Shown here piece by piece: positions 7,140-13,039 of a DNA stretch of 13,372 bases; the first letter of the stretch is position 1; each line of letters opens with the position of its first letter. The notes beneath the pieces were generated by a model. That model had not been told where the DNA came from, ran no database searches, and was given only the letters and a program-made list of their open reading frames with translations. The stretch covers positions 1 through 13,372 of the forward strand of contig CASDUB010000087.1 in NCBI GenBank assembly GCA_949283905.1, written 5' to 3'. Source of the stretch: an uncultured Lachnospiraceae bacterium. Lineage in GTDB: Bacteria; Bacillota; Clostridia; Lachnospirales; Lachnospiraceae. Both the position numbers and the translations under genes were made by a program.

Positions 7140-7853
7140 ATGAAAATAAAATATACGGTTAAGATAAGAGATACGAGAGAATACGGATATTTATACGAAG
7201 AAGCGCTTAAGACATTGAGAACAAATATCCAGTTATCGGGAAGAAATATTAAAAGTATCCTGTTTACAAGTACACATACAAATGAAGGAAAATCGGAGAT
7301 TTCATTTCAGATAGCTGTACAGTTTGCAAAAGCAGGGAAAAAAGTAATCTATATAGACGCAGATATCAGAAAAGCGTCTTCATCAAAGAGAGTACGTCTG
7401 CCGGAAAATATTAACGGTCTTACAAAATACTTAAGCGGACAGTGCAGCAAGGACGATATCGCATTCCATACAAATATCGAAAACTTCGATATAATCATGG
7501 CTTGTGTTTCATCGCCTAATCCGTCAGAGCTTTTTGAAGACGAGGCTTTCGGAGAACTCATAAAAGAACTGGAAGGACAGTATGACTATGTAATAATAGA
7601 TACTGCCCCTATCGGAATGGTTATCGACGCTGCAATCATCGGACAGGTATGCGACGGAGCGGTATTTGTAGTATCAGCAAAGGATACAAGCACAAAGCTG
7701 GCGCAGAAATCGCTCAATCAGCTTAAGATGAGCGGCTGCAAGATCCTCGGCGCCGTTATGAATATGGTCGATCCGAAAGAGTCTGACGTTTACGGACGAT
7801 ACGGCAAATACGGCAAGTACGGATACGGCGCATACGGACAGGCAGGTAAATGA
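7140..7853 (+). CDS. CpsD-type bacterial tyrosine kinase (BY-kinase)
   Basis: 237-aa cytoplasmic P-loop tyrosine autokinase. Walker A is TNEGKSE with K51 and S52, Walker A' is VIYIDADIRK (D73, D75), and Walker B is VIIDTAP (D154). The C-terminal tail has six tyrosines (Y218, 221, 224, 227, 229, 232) in YGRYGKYGKYGYGAYG, the usual cluster of autophosphorylation sites, which sets ring assembly and hence polymer production. AGGAG (7129-7133) precedes the ATG. Upstream are the activator and the phosphatase that act on this tail. The Walker A lacks the common PGEGKST form (TN replaces PG and E follows the Ser), but Lys and Ser are kept, so activity is expected. Confidence 0.94.
   Translation: MKIKYTVKIRDTREYGYLYEEALKTLRTNIQLSGRNIKSILFTSTHTNEGKSEISFQIAVQFAKAGKKVIYIDADIRKASSSKRVRLPENINGLTKYLSGQCSKDDIAFHTNIENFDIIMACVSSPNPSELFEDEAFGELIKELEGQYDYVIIDTAPIGMVIDAAIIGQVCDGAVFVVSAKDTSTKLAQKSLNQLKMSGCKILGAVMNMVDPKESDVYGRYGKYGKYGYGAYGQAGK
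7791..7838 (+). repeat. Short tandem repeat encoding the kinase Tyr/Gly tail
   Basis: Three 9-bp units of the form TACGGMMRA (7791-7799, 7800-7808, 7809-7817) are followed by TACGGA/TACGGC variants to 7838. It encodes the Tyr cluster of the kinase. Such a repeat could change copy number by slippage, in frame, and so change the number of phosphorylation sites. Confidence 0.7.
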
Positions 7854-7856
7854 TAA

Positions 7857-8924
7857 ATGGCCGGAAGATCAGAAAAAAACAAAAAAAGTCCGTTTACGGC
7901 GATACTTATAGTGATCATAATCGTGTGTCTGGCAGTTATATTTGCGCTTAAAGTACTGCCGGAAATCACAAAAAAAGAAAATACAGATCAGACATCTGCG
8001 GTTTCGCAGGAAACGTCTGAAGAATCTGACAGTTCTTCAAAAGACAATCAGACAGAAGCCAAGGAAGAATTGGAAGATACGATCACTTATAAAGGTAAAA
8101 AGTATAAGTACAATAATCATCTTACAAATACGCTTATCCTTGGAATCGATAAAGCGTCAAATGATGGCGTTGAGATCGGAAGCGCCGAAGCGGGACAGAG
8201 CGATTCGCTTTATCTTATATCCGTCGACAGAGTTACGGAAAAAGTAACTCAGATAAAGATTCCGAGAGATACGATGACGAGGATCGAAAAATTCTATAAT
8301 GACGGAACGAGCGCCGGATACAGCACAGATCACATAAGTCTTCAGTTCGGATACGGCGACGGCAAATTCGAAAGCTGTAAGCTGACGAAAGAAGCGGTTG
8401 AAAATCTGTTTTACGGAATAAGGATAACAGACTACTGTGCCGTAAATATGGATTGTATCACTGCATTGGCGGCTCTTGCGGGAGAAGTAAAAGTGGTAGT
8501 TCCGGATGATTCGCTGGAATATAAATATCCTGAATTTAAAGCGGGTGAGGAAGTGACCCTCACAGAAGAAAATACAGAGATTTTCGTGCGTTCAAGAGAC
8601 ACTGATACTACTCAGAGTTCTATCGCCAGGGACGGCCGCCAGAACGCATATATCGACGCATATATGGAACTTACGAAACAGAGAGCGTCAGAAGATATCC
8701 ATTTCCTTACCGACATATACGAGACGATAGAGCCGTATATGACGACAAACATGAACAACGGACAGTTTATCAAACTCCTTGATCAGATAGTATTCAACTC
8801 TGAAAGAGAAGTTCTTCAGCTTCCGGGCGAAGGTGTTGAGACAGAATTATATGATGAGTATCATGTGGATGACGATGCGCTTTATGAAATGGTAATCGAT
8901 GTATTTTACACAGAGGTAGAGTAA
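7857..8924 (+). CDS. LytR-CpsA-Psr (LCP) family cell-wall glycopolymer ligase
   Basis: 355-aa membrane-anchored enzyme. TM about 13-34, then a Ser/Thr/Glu-rich extracellular linker (about 40-75) and the LCP domain (about 88-340). Conserved active-site pieces are LILGIDK (D98), SDSLYLISVD (115-124), IPRDT (R137, D138), VRSRDTD (R245, R247, D248) and ARDGRQ (R258, R261); these bind the polyprenyl pyrophosphate head group. The family transfers undecaprenyl-linked polymers to peptidoglycan. The start lies 3 nt after the kinase stop with a weak ribosome site (AGGT, 7844-7847), so translation is probably coupled. In this operon it would anchor the polymer regulated by the phosphatase, co-polymerase and kinase. 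Confidence 0.92.
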   Translation: MAGRSEKNKKSPFTAILIVIIIVCLAVIFALKVLPEITKKENTDQTSAVSQETSEESDSSSKDNQTEAKEELEDTITYKGKKYKYNNHLTNTLILGIDKASNDGVEIGSAEAGQSDSLYLISVDRVTEKVTQIKIPRDTMTRIEKFYNDGTSAGYSTDHISLQFGYGDGKFESCKLTKEAVENLFYGIRITDYCAVNMDCITALAALAGEVKVVVPDDSLEYKYPEFKAGEEVTLTEENTEIFVRSRDTDTTQSSIARDGRQNAYIDAYMELTKQRASEDIHFLTDIYETIEPYMTTNMNNGQFIKLLDQIVFNSEREVLQLPGEGVETELYDEYHVDDDALYEMVIDVFYTEVE

Positions 8925-8927
8925 CAG

Positions 8928-9755
8928 ATGAAAAAGAAGATCATACTTACGATATTTGCTGTTGCAGCGGCAGTATTTGCCATATTGGCTGTAAGAGACT
9001 ATCTTCGAGAGAAAAACGCGGGACAGGAGCTGGCCGAATTAAGAGACCAGGTAAAGACAGAAACGACAGTAACTCCCGAACCGACCAAAGAACCTGAAAA
9101 AGTTCAGGAAGAAGCCGAGGAAGAAAAAGAACCTGAAGAAGAGGTTCAGGAGGAAAAGGAACCGGTAGAGATTCCTATTGATTTTGAACAGCTTCAGGCA
9201 ATGAATCCCGATATATATGCATGGATAACGATACCTAATACAGAGGTTGATTATCCGATACTTCAAAGTCAGAGCGGAGATGATGATTATTATATTCATC
9301 GCGGAATAGACAAGGAGTATGATTTTGCCGGATGCATATATACGCAGGCAACATATAATAAACGTACTTTTACGGACAGAAATACCGTTATATACGGTCA
9401 CAGTATGAAAAACGGTTCGATGTTCCACAGTATTAAGAATTTCGCTTCCAAAGAATTCTTTGACAACAATAAAGAAATAACAATATATAAACCTGACGCG
9501 ATACTTCACTATACCGTATTCGCCGCATATCTGACAGACGACACGCATATCCTTGCGACATACGATATGAACGACGACGAGGTATTCGAACAGTATCTGG
9601 ACTGGATCCGTATACAGGATGGAGATATGGATAACATAGACGAAAACATAGAGGTAACAAAAGACGACAAGATAATTACCCTTTCGACATGTTATGATGC
9701 GGATTCCGAGATGAGATATCTCGTACAGGCAGTTCTGACGGAAGTTGAAGAGTAA
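8928..9755 (+). CDS. srtB: Class B sortase
   Basis: 275-aa membrane-anchored transpeptidase. An N-terminal TM signal anchor (about 4-22) is followed by a Pro/Glu-rich low-complexity spacer (about 48-82) and the catalytic domain (about 85-275). The catalytic triad is H158 (IYGHSM), C255 (TLSTC) and R263 (EMRYLVQAVL). YAWITIPNTEVDYPILQ and the long helical insertion between H and C (about 215-240, DDEVFEQYLDWI) mark class B. Class B sortases anchor single proteins, and in Clostridioides difficile recognise (S/P)PxTG. The likely partner here is the SPATG protein upstream. It is 3 nt after the LCP gene, with AGAGGT (8912-8917) as ribosome site. Placing a sortase inside the polysaccharide-control operon is unusual. 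Confidence 0.93.
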   Translation: MKKKIILTIFAVAAAVFAILAVRDYLREKNAGQELAELRDQVKTETTVTPEPTKEPEKVQEEAEEEKEPEEEVQEEKEPVEIPIDFEQLQAMNPDIYAWITIPNTEVDYPILQSQSGDDDYYIHRGIDKEYDFAGCIYTQATYNKRTFTDRNTVIYGHSMKNGSMFHSIKNFASKEFFDNNKEITIYKPDAILHYTVFAAYLTDDTHILATYDMNDDEVFEQYLDWIRIQDGDMDNIDENIEVTKDDKIITLSTCYDADSEMRYLVQAVLTEVEE

Positions 9756-9775
9756 TTGATTATCAGCAGTAAAAT

Positions 9776-9801
9776 GTAGTAGTAAAAGGTAGTAGTAAAA
9801 G
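9776..9801 (+). repeat. Perfect 13-bp tandem duplication GTAGTAGTAAAAG x2
   Basis: Two adjacent identical copies (9776-9788 and 9789-9801), flanked by related CAGTAAAAT and CAGTACAAT. It lies in the only sizeable gap of the operon, between the sortase and the CapD-type gene. It looks like a slippage product; no function can be assigned. Confidence 0.8.
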
Positions 9802-9847
9802 CAGTACAATGAGCAGTAAAGAAAAAAAGATGAGGGAGAAAAGAAGA

Positions 9848-11779
9848 ATGAAGCATTGGCAGGTCGTTTCGCTGATGCTGGTGATATACGATTATATAGC
9901 GGTACTCGCGGCATATCTCGCGGCGCTTTGGTTCAGGTTCGACTGTTCCTTTAATAAGATAGACAGAAAGTATTTGGATATATATCTGAAATCTGTTTTT
10001 ATCTATGCGGCTGTATGCATAGTTATATTTGCGTTATTTAAGTTATACAAGAGTATCTGGCGGTTTGCGAGTTATTTTGAACTTATAAAAGTAATATTGG
10101 CGACGGTAATTACAGGACTTGGATATTTTATCGTTATGAATATCGCGGGACTTCGGATGCCGATGTCATATTTTATGTTTGGTATCGTGTTCCAGTTCAT
10201 ACTTACTCTCGGAGTCAGATTTTCATATCGTTTTATCCTGCTGTTAAGAGGAAGAAATAACGGAAAAGAAGAGATAAAAAATAAAGTCATTCTGGTCGGA
10301 GCAGGAAGCGCCGGACAGATGATCTTAAGGGATATAAAAAGCGCTAAAGAGACAAACGAAGCTGTCTGCTGTTTTATAGACGATAACCCGAACAAATGGG
10401 GAAGACTTATAGACGGCGTTCCCGTTTACGGTGACAGAAACAAGATAATAGAAGCAGCAGATAAGTTTAACGCCAACAAAATTTATATCGCTATTCCGAG
10501 CGCATCTCCGGAAGATAAGAGAGAGATACTCAGCATATGCAATAATACCTCATGCGAGATCATGAACCTTCCGGGAATGTATCAGCTTTATACCGGTGAA
10601 GTAAGCGTAAGCAAGATGAAAAGGGTTCAGATCGAAGACCTTTTGGGAAGGGATCCGATAAAAACCGATCTGTCTGCGGTATATGAGAATCTTAAGGGAA
10701 AAGTTGTTCTTGTAACCGGAGTCGGATCAATAGGCTCTGAGCTTTCAAGGCAGATAGCAGCCCATGAACCTAAACATCTTATATTATTTGATATATATGA
10801 AAATAATGCTTATGATATCCAGCAGGAACTGAGAAAGAAATATCCTGATCTCAATCTGGATACGATCATCGGCTCAGTGCGGGACAGCCGAAAAATATTT
10901 CAGGTATTTGAAGACTATAAACCTGACATCGTTTACCATGCGGCAGCGCATAAACATGTGCCTCTTATGGAGGACAGCCCATGCGAGGCGGTAAAGAACA
11001 ATGTCATGGGAACATATAAAACGGCTTACGCCGCGATGGTGCACGGCTGTGAGAAATTTGTTCTCATCAGTACGGATAAAGCCGTTAATCCGACAAATAT
11101 AATGGGTGCGTCAAAGAGACTGTGTGAAATGATCATTCAGGCCTTTGCTGAGAAGATCAAAGAAGGAAAGGCCAACGAGATACCTCAGCTTTTTACACAC
11201 TCAGTGACAAAAGATATAATCGAATCAGACAAAATTGAAAAAGCGCTTAAAGAGGCGAAGACAAAATTTGTCGCAGTAAGATTCGGAAACGTACTCGGAA
11301 GCAACGGTTCCGTAATACCGTTATTCAAAAAACAGATAGAGGAAGGCGGACCGGTAACGGTTACACATCCTGACATTATCAGATATTTCATGACTATAGC
11401 TGAAGCGGTAAGTCTTATTCTTCTTGCGGGAACTTATGCTAACGGCGGTGAAATATTTGTCCTTGACATGGGCGAGCCTGTAAAGATAGATACGCTTGCG
11501 CGAAATATGATAAGGCTTTCGGGATTTAAACCCGACATCGATATAAAGATCATATATACGGGACTGCGCCCCGGCGAAAAGCTCTATGAAGAAAAGCTTA
11601 TGGCAGAGGAAGGTCTTAAGAAAACTCTTAATGATCTTATTCATATCGGATGCCCTATACCGTTTGATATCAATGAATTTTTACAGCAGCTTGACGGACT
11701 TCTGGAGGCTGCATACAAAAACAAAGTTGATATGAAGGAAAGGGTTCAGGAGATTGTTTCAACATATCATCCGGCGTGA
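9848..11779 (+). CDS. CapD/FlaA1-type membrane nucleotide-sugar 4,6-dehydratase
   Basis: 643-aa enzyme (656 aa if begun at 9809). Four N-terminal TM segments (about 6-28, 47-66, 75-97, 103-124) precede a first Rossmann-like domain (GAGSAG, 151-156) and the catalytic extended-SDR domain (GVGSIG, 291-296; STDKAVNPTN, 408-417; M419-x-x-x-K423 in place of Tyr-xxx-Lys, as in the WbpM/FlaA1 branch). This family converts UDP-GlcNAc to a 4-keto-6-deoxy sugar, the first step towards bacillosamine, QuiNAc or FucNAc. The ATG at 9848 is preferred because GAGGGAG (9832-9838) lies 9 nt upstream; those at 9809 and 9830 lack such a site. Two oddities: the NAD loop is one residue shorter than the family's TGxGGSIGSE, and about 32 residues (about 439-470) are inserted before TKFVAVRFGNVLGS. 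It is the last gene of the operon. Confidence 0.93.
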   Translation: MKHWQVVSLMLVIYDYIAVLAAYLAALWFRFDCSFNKIDRKYLDIYLKSVFIYAAVCIVIFALFKLYKSIWRFASYFELIKVILATVITGLGYFIVMNIAGLRMPMSYFMFGIVFQFILTLGVRFSYRFILLLRGRNNGKEEIKNKVILVGAGSAGQMILRDIKSAKETNEAVCCFIDDNPNKWGRLIDGVPVYGDRNKIIEAADKFNANKIYIAIPSASPEDKREILSICNNTSCEIMNLPGMYQLYTGEVSVSKMKRVQIEDLLGRDPIKTDLSAVYENLKGKVVLVTGVGSIGSELSRQIAAHEPKHLILFDIYENNAYDIQQELRKKYPDLNLDTIIGSVRDSRKIFQVFEDYKPDIVYHAAAHKHVPLMEDSPCEAVKNNVMGTYKTAYAAMVHGCEKFVLISTDKAVNPTNIMGASKRLCEMIIQAFAEKIKEGKANEIPQLFTHSVTKDIIESDKIEKALKEAKTKFVAVRFGNVLGSNGSVIPLFKKQIEEGGPVTVTHPDIIRYFMTIAEAVSLILLAGTYANGGEIFVLDMGEPVKIDTLARNMIRLSGFKPDIDIKIIYTGLRPGEKLYEEKLMAEEGLKKTLNDLIHIGCPIPFDINEFLQQLDGLLEAAYKNKVDMKERVQEIVSTYHPA

Positions 11780-11804
11780 GATGATGAAATATAAAAATAT
11801 AAAT

Positions 11805-11841
11805 AAACAGGGCGGACACGAAGTTGGTGTCCGCCCTGTTT
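11805..11841. terminator. Bidirectional terminator after the CapD-type gene and the small HTH gene
   Basis: AAACAGGGCGGACAC (11805-11819) pairs perfectly with GTGTCCGCCCTGTTT (11827-11841) around a 7-nt loop; TTTTAA follows on the plus strand and a U-rich run (complement of 11791-11804) on the minus strand. It lies between convergent genes and can serve both. Confidence 0.93.
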
Positions 11842-11862
11842 TAACATTAAATCAAACTGATT

Positions 11863-12042
11863 TTATAATGCGGTCAGATTATTGATGAATCTTTCGATAT
11901 CTATACCGCGGATAAAGCAGGTATTTTCTATTATGACGTATCTCAGACGTCCCCTTTTTATATATGTCCATAGAATCGATTCTGAGACATGAAGCAGGTC
12001 ACATATTTCATTGATAGTGTATATCGGATTATATAATACCAT
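11863..12042 (-). CDS. Small helix-turn-helix protein (excisionase/MerR-like, HTH_17 type)
   Basis: 59-aa protein starting MVLYNPIYTINEICDLLHVS. It consists almost entirely of a winged-helix DNA-binding module of the HTH_17/excisionase type: TINEICDLLHVSESILWTYI is the helix-turn-helix, IKRGRLRYV the turn into the wing, and IDIERFINNL the closing helix. The start is secure: GGAGGT (12054-12049) lies 6 nt before the ATG. Such proteins act as recombination directionality factors or as small regulators; there is no integrase, transposase or attachment-site pair in the window, so a regulatory role is more likely here (inference). It is convergent with the CapD-type gene and shares its terminator. 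Its ribosome site is predicted to be paired in an upstream hairpin. Target unknown. Confidence 0.82.
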   Translation of the reverse strand: MVLYNPIYTINEICDLLHVSESILWTYIKRGRLRYVIIENTCFIRGIDIERFINNLTAL

Positions 12043-12050
12043 TTTTTTAC

Positions 12051-12103
12051 CTCCCCCTATAAAAATAAATTTACAAATCTGAAATTTATAATGAGGGGGG
12101 GAG
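12051..12103 (-). promoter_or_regulatory. Leader hairpin pairing with the ribosome site of the small HTH gene
   Basis: On the minus-strand RNA, CUCCCCC (12103-12097) can pair with GGGGGAG (12057-12051), which is the Shine-Dalgarno region of the gene at 12042. In the same register AUAAAUUU (12089-12082) pairs with AAAUUUAU (12072-12065) around a 9-nt loop. The two helices are separated by a symmetrical 7x7 internal loop. Pairing would hide the ribosome site. Confidence 0.55.
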
Positions 12104-12116
12104 CCCTTGCTTTGAG

Positions 12117-12152
12117 TTAATCATTAAGAGTGCGTATGTATTCGCCGATCAT
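12117..12152 (-). CDS. Possible 11-codon leader peptide upstream of the small HTH gene
   Basis: ATG at 12152 opens MIGEYIRTLND followed by TAA (12119-12117). AAAGGT (12164-12159) lies 6 nt upstream, a good ribosome site. The stop is 14 nt before the anti-ribosome-site arm of the leader hairpin, so a ribosome terminating here would touch or cover that arm. The peptide also resembles the first residues of some helix-turn-helix regulators, so a decayed gene start is an alternative. Very short, hence low confidence. Confidence 0.35.
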   Translation of the reverse strand: MIGEYIRTLND

Positions 12153-12174
12153 AAAAGTACCTTTAATGAAATAT

Positions 12175-12204
12175 TTTATATTCATATTAGTGGATTGAAG
12201 TAAA
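12175..12204 (-). promoter_or_regulatory. Possible promoter of the small HTH gene and its leader
   Basis: On the minus strand: TTTACT (12204-12199), an 18-nt spacer, TATAAA (12180-12175). The -35 is 4/6 and the -10 is 5/6. It would start RNA near 12168, just ahead of the leader-peptide ribosome site, with a leader of about 125 nt before the HTH gene. Confidence 0.4.
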
Positions 12205-12307
12205 AAATAATATTTCGAAGTAACGCGTGAAACAGTACGGCGTACCGCAGTATGCTTCTTTTATGGATACGGAACTTGTTATAAAGCCGCGATATGCTCC
12301 GTATTTA
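12205..12307. other. Middle of the 12043-12374 intergenic region, no convincing gene
   Basis: The 332-bp gap between the divergent small HTH gene and the beta-helix gene holds the leader elements on the minus strand and a promoter on the plus strand; this middle part is otherwise unexplained. One plus-strand frame stays open from 12224 to a TAA at 12350-12352 (possible GTG at 12227, ATG at 12263) and reads protein-like (YGVPQYASFMDTELVIKPRY), but it has no ribosome site and runs into the next promoter. ATACGGA (12267-12273) and TCCGTAT (12298-12304) form a 7-bp inverted repeat with a 24-nt loop. A gene remnant is possible. Confidence 0.3.
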
Positions 12308-12336
12308 TTGAAATTAGGACGGAAAAGTATTACAAT
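12308..12336 (+). promoter_or_regulatory. Promoter of the beta-helix protein / glmM operon
   Basis: TTGAAA (12308-12313), a 17-nt spacer, TACAAT (12331-12336). Transcription would start near 12343, about 32 nt before the ATG at 12375. The -10 overlaps the palindrome AGTATT-AC-AATACT (12326-12339), a possible operator. Confidence 0.72.
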
Positions 12337-12374
12337 ACTCTGTGATTTTTAAAATATTTGAATTGGAGATTTTT

Positions 12375-13037
12375 ATGTATAAAATAATCGATCTGTATGA
12401 TCTGGATCACACACTGGCAAAAGAATATCTGATGAATTTCACTTATCCGTGGGAGGCGCTTAAGGGGATCAAAGATCTTATCTTATCGCTTGGTACGAAT
12501 CTCGGAGATGACTATGAAGAGGTATCCGAACATGTCTGGATACATAAGAGCGCAAAGGTATTCCCTTCGGCCTATATCGGAGAGCCGTGTATTATCGGGC
12601 CGGAGACAGAAGTGCGTCACTGTGCTTTTATCAGAGGATCAGCTCTTATCGGCGCCAATTGTGTAGTCGGAAATTCCTGCGAACTGAAAAACGTTATCTT
12701 ATTTGATCACGTACAGACTCCGCATTATAATTATGTCGGAGATTCGATTCTCGGATATTACTCCCACATGGGAGCGGGATCAATTACTTCAAACGTGAAG
12801 TCAGATAAAAAGTTTGTCGTTGTTCACTGCGGTGAAGAAAATATAGAAACAGGCATAAAGAAGTTCGGCGCGATGCTCGGAGATTATGTGGAAGTCGGAT
12901 GTAATTCCGTACTTAATCCGGGTACAGTGATCGGAAGGCACTGTAATATATATCCGACGAGCTGTGTGAGAGGAGTTCTTTCTGAAAACAGTATTTTCAA
13001 AAATGACGGAACCATAATAAAGAAAAAAGAGGATTGA
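12375..13037 (+). CDS. Left-handed beta-helix protein resembling the GlmU acetyltransferase domain
   Basis: 220-aa protein. After about 50 N-terminal residues without a recognisable fold come imperfect hexapeptide repeats of the left-handed beta-helix type (about 55-205): VWIHKSAKVF, IGEPCIIGPETEV, LIGANCVVGNSCEL, then HYNYVGDSILGYYSHMGAGS, which parallels the HLSYLGDAEIG...NIGAGT segment of GlmU. There is no nucleotidyltransferase (pyrophosphorylase) domain, so it cannot be a complete GlmU. It may be an acetyl- or acyltransferase on an amino sugar, or may not be catalytic. The frame opens at 12342 (GTG), but TTGGAG (12363-12368) supports the ATG at 12375, and the predicted start of transcription near 12343 rules out the longer form. 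It is 2 nt before glmM, so a role in UDP-GlcNAc or cell-wall precursor metabolism is likely (inference). Confidence 0.85.
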   Translation: MYKIIDLYDLDHTLAKEYLMNFTYPWEALKGIKDLILSLGTNLGDDYEEVSEHVWIHKSAKVFPSAYIGEPCIIGPETEVRHCAFIRGSALIGANCVVGNSCELKNVILFDHVQTPHYNYVGDSILGYYSHMGAGSITSNVKSDKKFVVVHCGEENIETGIKKFGAMLGDYVEVGCNSVLNPGTVIGRHCNIYPTSCVRGVLSENSIFKNDGTIIKKKED

Positions 13038-13039
13038 CA

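Noticed and set aside
9039..9914. Long open frame on the minus strand opposite the sortase and the start of the CapD-type gene
   Set aside because: It mirrors well-supported plus-strand genes, has an aberrant Phe/Tyr/Cys-rich composition and no ribosome site. A shadow frame.
11863..12042. Mobile element suggested by an excisionase-like protein
   Set aside because: No integrase, transposase, terminal inverted repeats or direct-repeat att sites found nearby; surrounding genes are ordinary housekeeping or surface genes.
12227..12352. Protein-like 41-codon open frame (possible GTG at 12227, ATG at 12263)
   Set aside because: No ribosome site before either start, and it overlaps a good promoter (12308-12336) for the next gene. 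Kept only as a note within the intergenic entry as a possible remnant.
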